Below, piece after piece: positions 14,816 through 19,011 of a DNA stretch of 19,011 bases. Each line of letters opens with the position of its first letter. The stretch's first letter is position 1. A program made the position numbers and the translations under genes. The DNA is from an uncultured Lachnospiraceae bacterium (GTDB taxonomy: Bacteria > Bacillota_A > Clostridia > Lachnospirales > Lachnospiraceae): the NCBI GenBank assembly GCA_900556645.1, contig USPJ01000002.1:1-19011 (forward strand), given 5' to 3'. Below the pieces are notes generated by a model. The model did not search any database, had not been told where the DNA came from, and saw only the letters and a list, made by a program, of their open reading frames with translations.

Positions 14816-15441
14816 AGATATGGGTTAAACATCCTCTCATTTTCGATTGTTGATGACTCGTTATGTCCCGGATATACTGCTGTTTTATCCGGCAGTGACA
14901 TAAGTTTTTCTTTTACGCTTCTGACAAGATCGGACATACTGCCTCCCTTGAAATCTGTTCTTCCGATCGAACCACAGAACAGTGAATCTCCTGTGAATAC
15001 AACGTCCTCATATGGAAAATAGTAACAGCAGCCTCCTGGCGTATGTCCAGGCGTGAATAGTACTCTTATCTTAAACCCTGCTATCTCAAGTTCCTGCTCA
15101 TCTTTCACAAAAATATCCGCTGTATAAGTCATCGGATGCCCGATCATCCAGCTGGCATTCATCTGTGTATCTGTAAGTGTATCCCTATCCTTCTCATGCA
15201 GATATATTTTTACTCCAAACTCTCCTGCAACAGCCGCAGCCCCTGTAATATGGTCAAAATGCGCATGCGTAAGAAGAATTGCAGCTGGCTTTGCCCCAGA
15301 AGCTTTTATTTTCGATATAAGCATATCTGCCTCTTCACCCGGATCTATAACTATAAGTTCGTTCGTTTTTGTATTTGTGACCAGATAACAGTTTGTCTCA
15401 ACCGGTCCAACCACATAATGCTCCAATTTCATATTTGTCAT
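14812..15441 (-). CDS. Metallo-beta-lactamase fold hydrolase, YqgX/GloB-like
   Basis: A 209-residue cytoplasmic metallohydrolase resembling glyoxalase II (hydroxyacylglutathione hydrolase) and B. subtilis YqgX. Metal ligands are visible in order: T-H-A-H-F-D-H at 58-64 (H59, H61, D63, H64), H133 in TPGHTPGG, D152 in FTGDSLF and H193 in YPGHN. The glutathione-binding C-terminal domain of true glyoxalase II is absent, so the thiol substrate is probably not glutathione. The ATG at 15439-15441 has AGGAG six bases upstream. It overlaps hemZ by four bases and follows relA's terminator by about 40 bases. No clear promoter could be found in that gap. This gene often sits between relA and hisS in clostridia. 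Confidence 0.93.
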   Translation of the reverse strand: MTNMKLEHYVVGPVETNCYLVTNTKTNELIVIDPGEEADMLISKIKASGAKPAAILLTHAHFDHITGAAAVAGEFGVKIYLHEKDRDTLTDTQMNASWMIGHPMTYTADIFVKDEQELEIAGFKIRVLFTPGHTPGGCCYYFPYEDVVFTGDSLFCGSIGRTDFKGGSMSDLVRSVKEKLMSLPDKTAVYPGHNESSTIENERMFNPYL

Positions 15442-15483
15442 TTAAATCTCCTATTTAGGTGCCTGACCCTATTAAATTTTTAT

Positions 15484-15513
15484 AAAAAACCACCGGAATC
15501 CTAACCGGTGGTT
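15484..15513 (-). terminator. Intrinsic terminator of relA, overlapping its stop codon
   Basis: On the minus strand, AACCACCGG (15505-15513) and CCGGTGGTT (15488-15496) form a perfect 9-bp stem with an 8-base loop, then a T-rich run. The relA stop TAG (15501-15503) lies in the loop, and the last codons (Thr-Thr-Gly) form the first arm. Confidence 0.88.
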
Positions 15514-17852
15514 CTTTCTACATCTATAACGCTTTCTATCTGTCTAATCTTTTCAACAAGGCTGTTGATCTGTTTTCTTCCTTTTGTGTTGAAAAATACT
15601 TCGATCGTAGCAATTCCCTGCTTGCTTGTCTTAGAATGAATTCCGTTTATATTGATTTCTTTTTCTGTAAATACTTTTGATATATCAACAAGCAATCCTG
15701 ATCTGTCATTACAGAATATCTTAAGCTCTGCCTGGTATTCGGCATTTGCATCTTCGTATACCGTATCCTCCCACTCTGCCTCAATGAGCCTTTGCTTTTC
15801 AAGCTTTGATAAACCTATAATATTTACACAGTCAGTCCTATGGATCGAGATACCTCTTCCTCTGGTGACAAAGCCTACTATCTCATCGCCCGGCACAGGA
15901 CTGCAGCACTTTGAAAAATGAACCGCTACATCATATAATCCATGAACTACAATTCCGCTTCTGGATCTGCCCTGCTGCGTCTGCTGCTGCGCTGCCTGAG
16001 GCTTGTCCGCTACACTGTCCATAACATCCGCATCTGACAATGGGACAATATGATCCTTTTTGTATTCATCATACATACGGTTTACGATCTGGCTTTCCTT
16101 AAGTCCACCATGTCCGACTGTTGCAAGACAGGAATTCCAATCATGGAAACCATATTTCCTGCGGATCTTTTCCTGATATTCCGGCTTATTTATATCTGAG
16201 AAATTAATGCCTTTTGTTTTTGCATAATTAGCTATAAGCTCTTTTCCATGAAGGATATTTTCTTCTTTAAGCTCGCTCCTGAACCACTGGTTTATCTTGT
16301 TTTTCGCCTGTGTGCTCTTTACTATTTTGAGCCAGTCACGGCTTGGTCCCTTCGAATTCTGGGACGTAATTATCTCTATCTGGTCACCATTTTTGATGAC
16401 ATAATCTATGGTAACAAGCTTTCCGTTTACTTTTGCTCCAACCATTTTATTACCGACAGCCGAATGGATGCTATACGCAAAGTCTATCGGTGTAGACCCT
16501 TTTGGAAGATTCTTTACATCTCCCGATGGTGTAAATGCAAATACATTGTCAGAAAAAAGATCAAGGTCACTCTTTAAAAGACTCATAAATTCTTTGTTAT
16601 CTGACATATCCTGCTGCCACTCAAGAATCTGACGGAGCCAGCTTAGCTTTTCCTCCTCGGTAACAGTTGTTGCCGTAGCATTTCCATTATTTGCCTCTTT
16701 ATATTTCCAGTGGGCTGCGATACCATACTCAGCAGTACGATGCATCTCATAGGTCCTGATCTGGATTTCAAAAGGCTGTCCGCTTGGTCCTATAAGAGTA
16801 GAATGAAGGGACTGGTACATATTCTGCTTCGGCATGGCAATGTAATCCTTAAAACGCCCCGGAATAGGTTTGTATTTTTCATGCATTATGCCAAGCACCG
16901 CATAGCAGTCCTTTATTGAATCAACAAGAATCCTTATCGCAAAAAGATCATATATCTGATCAAGTGTCTTGTCCTGATTTACCATCTTTTTGTATATACT
17001 GAAAAAATGCTTGGCTCTTCCGTATATATCAGCCTTTATGCCTGACTCAGAAATGTATTTTTTAACATCATCAACAAGCCCCTGAATATAATTATCACGT
17101 TCCGTCTTACGCAATGCGATTTTTTCTACAAGATCATAATATGCTTCCGGATAAAGATATTTCATCGATAAATCTTCCAGTTCAATCTTTATCTTGCTGA
17201 TACCAAGACGCTGTGCTATCGGACAATAGATATCCTGCGTTTCACGGGCGATACGCATCTGTGCTTCCGTTGACTGGTATTTAAGCGTCCGCATATTATG
17301 AAGTCTGTCGGCAAGTTTGATCATTATGACCCTGATATCCTTTGCCATAGCAAGGAACATCTTTCGCAGATTTTCTGCCTGCATTTCAAGCCTGTCTGCA
17401 TTTTTATCCTTAGGATCCTTTGTGCTGTCCGTAAGGTGCAGATGTTTGAGTTTTGTGACACCATCAACAAGAAGAACTACATCATCACCAAACTGCTCAC
17501 GCATCTCGTCCTCGGTCATAACTGTATCCTCAAGCACGTCATGCAGAAGCCCTGCTGCAATAGTCTCCTTATCAAGCTCTAATTCAGCAAGAATGATCGC
17601 AACACATAGTGGATGTATTATATATGGTTCTCCTGATTTGCGCACCTGTCCCTCATGCGCATTATAAGCAACCCTGTATGCTTTCTCTACAAGGCTTGTG
17701 TCCGTAGATGGATGATACTTTTTTATCTCATCCAACAATTCATTGAAAAGTTCTTCCGGACTTGTAAAATCTCTTGTTCCTCTTATACCACTTGTGTCAG
17801 AACGCATTTTGTCAGCCATGCGCTCTAATTCTTCTGCTGAAAAATCTGCCAA
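15501..17852 (-). CDS. relA: Bifunctional (p)ppGpp synthetase/hydrolase (Rel)
   Basis: Makes and degrades the alarmone (p)ppGpp in the stringent response. Counting from my start (783 residues): HD hydrolase domain with H80 and HD at 104-105, plus DRLHNMRTL near 182-190; synthetase domain with D302 in IYDLFAIR and the RFKD motif (333-336), the RxKD form of bifunctional enzymes; TGS domain from about 437 (VFAFTPSG); a CC/zinc-finger-like segment at 645-680 with KCCSPVPGDEIVGFVTRGRG; and a C-terminal ACT domain (about 708-783). The hydrolase half needs Mn2+. The start is TTG at 17850-17852, five bases after AGAGGTGA. The GTG at 17861 lies inside that ribosome binding site and was rejected. It has its own promoter and terminator. 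A glutamine-rich linker (QAAQQQTQQ) sits near 619. Confidence 0.96.
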   Translation of the reverse strand: MADFSAEELERMADKMRSDTSGIRGTRDFTSPEELFNELLDEIKKYHPSTDTSLVEKAYRVAYNAHEGQVRKSGEPYIIHPLCVAIILAELELDKETIAAGLLHDVLEDTVMTEDEMREQFGDDVVLLVDGVTKLKHLHLTDSTKDPKDKNADRLEMQAENLRKMFLAMAKDIRVIMIKLADRLHNMRTLKYQSTEAQMRIARETQDIYCPIAQRLGISKIKIELEDLSMKYLYPEAYYDLVEKIALRKTERDNYIQGLVDDVKKYISESGIKADIYGRAKHFFSIYKKMVNQDKTLDQIYDLFAIRILVDSIKDCYAVLGIMHEKYKPIPGRFKDYIAMPKQNMYQSLHSTLIGPSGQPFEIQIRTYEMHRTAEYGIAAHWKYKEANNGNATATTVTEEEKLSWLRQILEWQQDMSDNKEFMSLLKSDLDLFSDNVFAFTPSGDVKNLPKGSTPIDFAYSIHSAVGNKMVGAKVNGKLVTIDYVIKNGDQIEIITSQNSKGPSRDWLKIVKSTQAKNKINQWFRSELKEENILHGKELIANYAKTKGINFSDINKPEYQEKIRRKYGFHDWNSCLATVGHGGLKESQIVNRMYDEYKKDHIVPLSDADVMDSVADKPQAAQQQTQQGRSRSGIVVHGLYDVAVHFSKCCSPVPGDEIVGFVTRGRGISIHRTDCVNIIGLSKLEKQRLIEAEWEDTVYEDANAEYQAELKIFCNDRSGLLVDISKVFTEKEININGIHSKTSKQGIATIEVFFNTKGRKQINSLVEKIRQIESVIDVERTTG

Positions 17853-17887
17853 TAAACTCACCTCTTATTGCATTTTTATAATGGAAT

Positions 17888-17916
17888 ATTATATTTTATT
17901 TTTGTACAAATTGCAA
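17888..17916 (-). promoter_or_regulatory. Sigma-A promoter for relA
   Basis: Minus-strand TTGCAA (17911-17916) and a perfect TATAAT (17888-17893) are 17 bases apart. The predicted leader is about 30 bases. The surrounding gap is very AT-rich. Confidence 0.8.
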
Positions 17917-17963
17917 TATTTTAGTGTATTATGGATGGCTTATTTTAATTTCCCTATACCGGG

Positions 17964-18908
17964 TTACCCTATAACCATTTTTACACCGCCGTACATTCCG
18001 GCTGCATTTCCAAGTGTTGCAAGCTTTATTTCTGTCTCACGGCTTGCGTGGAAAGCATATTCTTTGTAATATTTTGAAGCTGTATCGATAATGATATTTC
18101 CGGCCTTTGAAAGACCTCCACCAACTACAAATACTTGCGGATCGATCACACATGAAACAGATGCCATGGCTTTTCCCAATAATCTCATTGATTCCTCTAC
18201 GGCTGCAAGACCTGCTTTGTCACCGGCTTTTGCTGCATCGCATACATCTTTTGCTGTAAATCCTGCATTAAGGTCAAGCTCCGTCTCCACGGTTCTATGT
18301 GCAGCTATGTATTTTTCTGCCACATTTACAAGTCCGTTTGCAGACGCATACTGCTCAAGACAGCCCTTTTTACCGCACCCACAGCACTCAGACTCATCAT
18401 CTATCATAGGCATATGCCCGATTTCTCCTGCTGCACCATTTGTTCCGGCAACAATTTTTCCGCCACGGATGATCCCGCCGCCTACACCTGTTCCGAGAGT
18501 TATCATAACGACGTCTTCGTAGCCTTTTCCGCCGCCCTGCCACATCTCACCAAGTGCAGCAACATTTGCATCATTACCGGCTTTTACTTTTACTCCGCCG
18601 CAGATAACTGAAAGAGCCTTTTCAACATTGAATACGCCCCATCCTAAATTCACACATTTGAGAACTGTTCCATCATCCTTCACCGGTCCTGGTACACCCA
18701 TACCAATTCCTTCAATATCATCTGTTGTAATACTCTTTTTTTCATTATTTTCTTTTATAGATTCAGCGATATCCGGAAGAATGAGTTCTCCATCATTCTC
18801 AGTTCTTGTAGGGATCTCCCATGTATCTACAAGCTTTCCTGTTGTCTCAAAAAAACCTATCTTTACAGTTGTTCCACCTATGTCTACTCCATATGCATAT
18901 TTCTTCAT
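17964..18908 (-). CDS. glcK: ROK-family glucokinase
   Basis: Phosphorylates glucose with ATP in the cytoplasm. The 314-residue protein begins with the ATP-binding motif DIGGTTVKIGFF (9-20). It has GNDANVAALGE (111-121) with the catalytic D113, ITLGTGVGGG (136-145), EIGHMP (162-167) and the zinc site CGCGKKGC, giving ligands H165, C176, C178 and C183. All are typical of ROK glucokinases; the repressor members of the family carry an N-terminal helix-turn-helix, which is absent here. The ATG at 18906-18908 has GGAG eight bases upstream. It ends about 110 bases before relA, and no strong terminator was seen after it. Other hexoses cannot be excluded. Confidence 0.94.
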   Translation of the reverse strand: MKKYAYGVDIGGTTVKIGFFETTGKLVDTWEIPTRTENDGELILPDIAESIKENNEKKSITTDDIEGIGMGVPGPVKDDGTVLKCVNLGWGVFNVEKALSVICGGVKVKAGNDANVAALGEMWQGGGKGYEDVVMITLGTGVGGGIIRGGKIVAGTNGAAGEIGHMPMIDDESECCGCGKKGCLEQYASANGLVNVAEKYIAAHRTVETELDLNAGFTAKDVCDAAKAGDKAGLAAVEESMRLLGKAMASVSCVIDPQVFVVGGGLSKAGNIIIDTASKYYKEYAFHASRETEIKLATLGNAAGMYGGVKMVIG

Positions 18909-18941
18909 TATTCAATCTCCTTCATAATTTACACTGTGGTG

Positions 18942-18970
18942 CGCAGTCTGATCACAGCGCCAGAACTGCG
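18942..18970 (-). other. Hairpin in the glucokinase leader
   Basis: Read on the minus strand, CGCAGT(T)CTG pairs with CAGACTGCG, 9 bp with one bulged base and a 10-base loop. No T run follows, so it does not look like a terminator. It may be an operator or leader structure. The gap runs to the window edge and no clear promoter was found in it. Confidence 0.5.
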
Positions 18971-19011
18971 TCTTAACAGCAACTATAAGTCTATATTATT
19001 TCTAAAAGTAT

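Noticed and set aside
17853..17861. GTG start for relA at 17861
   Set aside because: The GTG is part of the AGAGGTGA ribosome binding site that serves the TTG at 17852; no separate site lies upstream of it.
1..19011. CRISPR arrays, insertion sequences, prophage or defence genes, tRNA or rRNA
   Set aside because: No repeated spacer pattern, transposase, integrase, terminal repeats or cloverleaf was found; the window reads as ordinary core genome.

Overview
The window looks like chromosomal core sequence from a low-to-moderate GC member of the Clostridia, most likely a Lachnospiraceae gut bacterium. The pointers are the gene families (pyruvate kinase without the extra C-terminal domain, HemZ, bifunctional Rel, ROK glucokinase), purine-rich ribosome binding sites, sigma-A-type promoters and the relA / metallo-hydrolase / hemZ / hisS / aspS gene order. 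No mobile element, CRISPR array, tRNA or rRNA was seen. Genus cannot be fixed from the sequence alone.

Layout. 1-677 (-) is the 5' part of a glycogen phosphorylase gene running off the left edge. It is divergent from an AraC-type regulator at 814-1701 (+). A three-gene minus-strand block follows (6908 down to 1698): a P2-type Ca2+/Mn2+ ATPase, an AI-2E-family membrane protein and pyruvate kinase. The block is led by a yybP-ykoY (Mn2+-sensing) riboswitch with an overlapping perfect 16-bp intrinsic terminator (about 6997-7130) and a promoter at 7137-7165. Just upstream, also on minus, are a CNNM/CorC-type transporter gene (7193-8467) and a small gene for a ParA-like protein with no Walker A motif (8511-9032). 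Divergent from these is a plus-strand gene (9207-10046) for a LacI-type ligand-binding domain with no DNA-binding domain. A bidirectional terminator (10081-10115) separates it from aspS and hisS (minus, own promoter at 13239-13267).

The right third, all on minus, holds hemZ and a YqgX/GloB-like metallo-hydrolase gene (overlapping by 4 bases), then relA with its own promoter and terminator, then a ROK glucokinase gene.

Themes. The centre is a metal-homeostasis block: Mn2+ riboswitch, cation ATPase and CNNM protein. Pyruvate kinase lies at the distal end of the riboswitch-led unit, so part of its expression may follow Mn2+ status. The flanks are central carbon metabolism (glycogen phosphorylase, pyruvate kinase, glucokinase) and translation/stringent response (aspS, hisS, relA). 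Synonymous codon choice appears to change at about 13.2-13.3 kb, between hisS and hemZ, although the gene order is the expected one.

The best candidate for something less described is the riboswitch leader: its terminator 3' arm can pair with either of two partners. The LacI-type protein without a DNA-binding domain and the Walker-less ParA-like protein, which share one divergent control region, come next.
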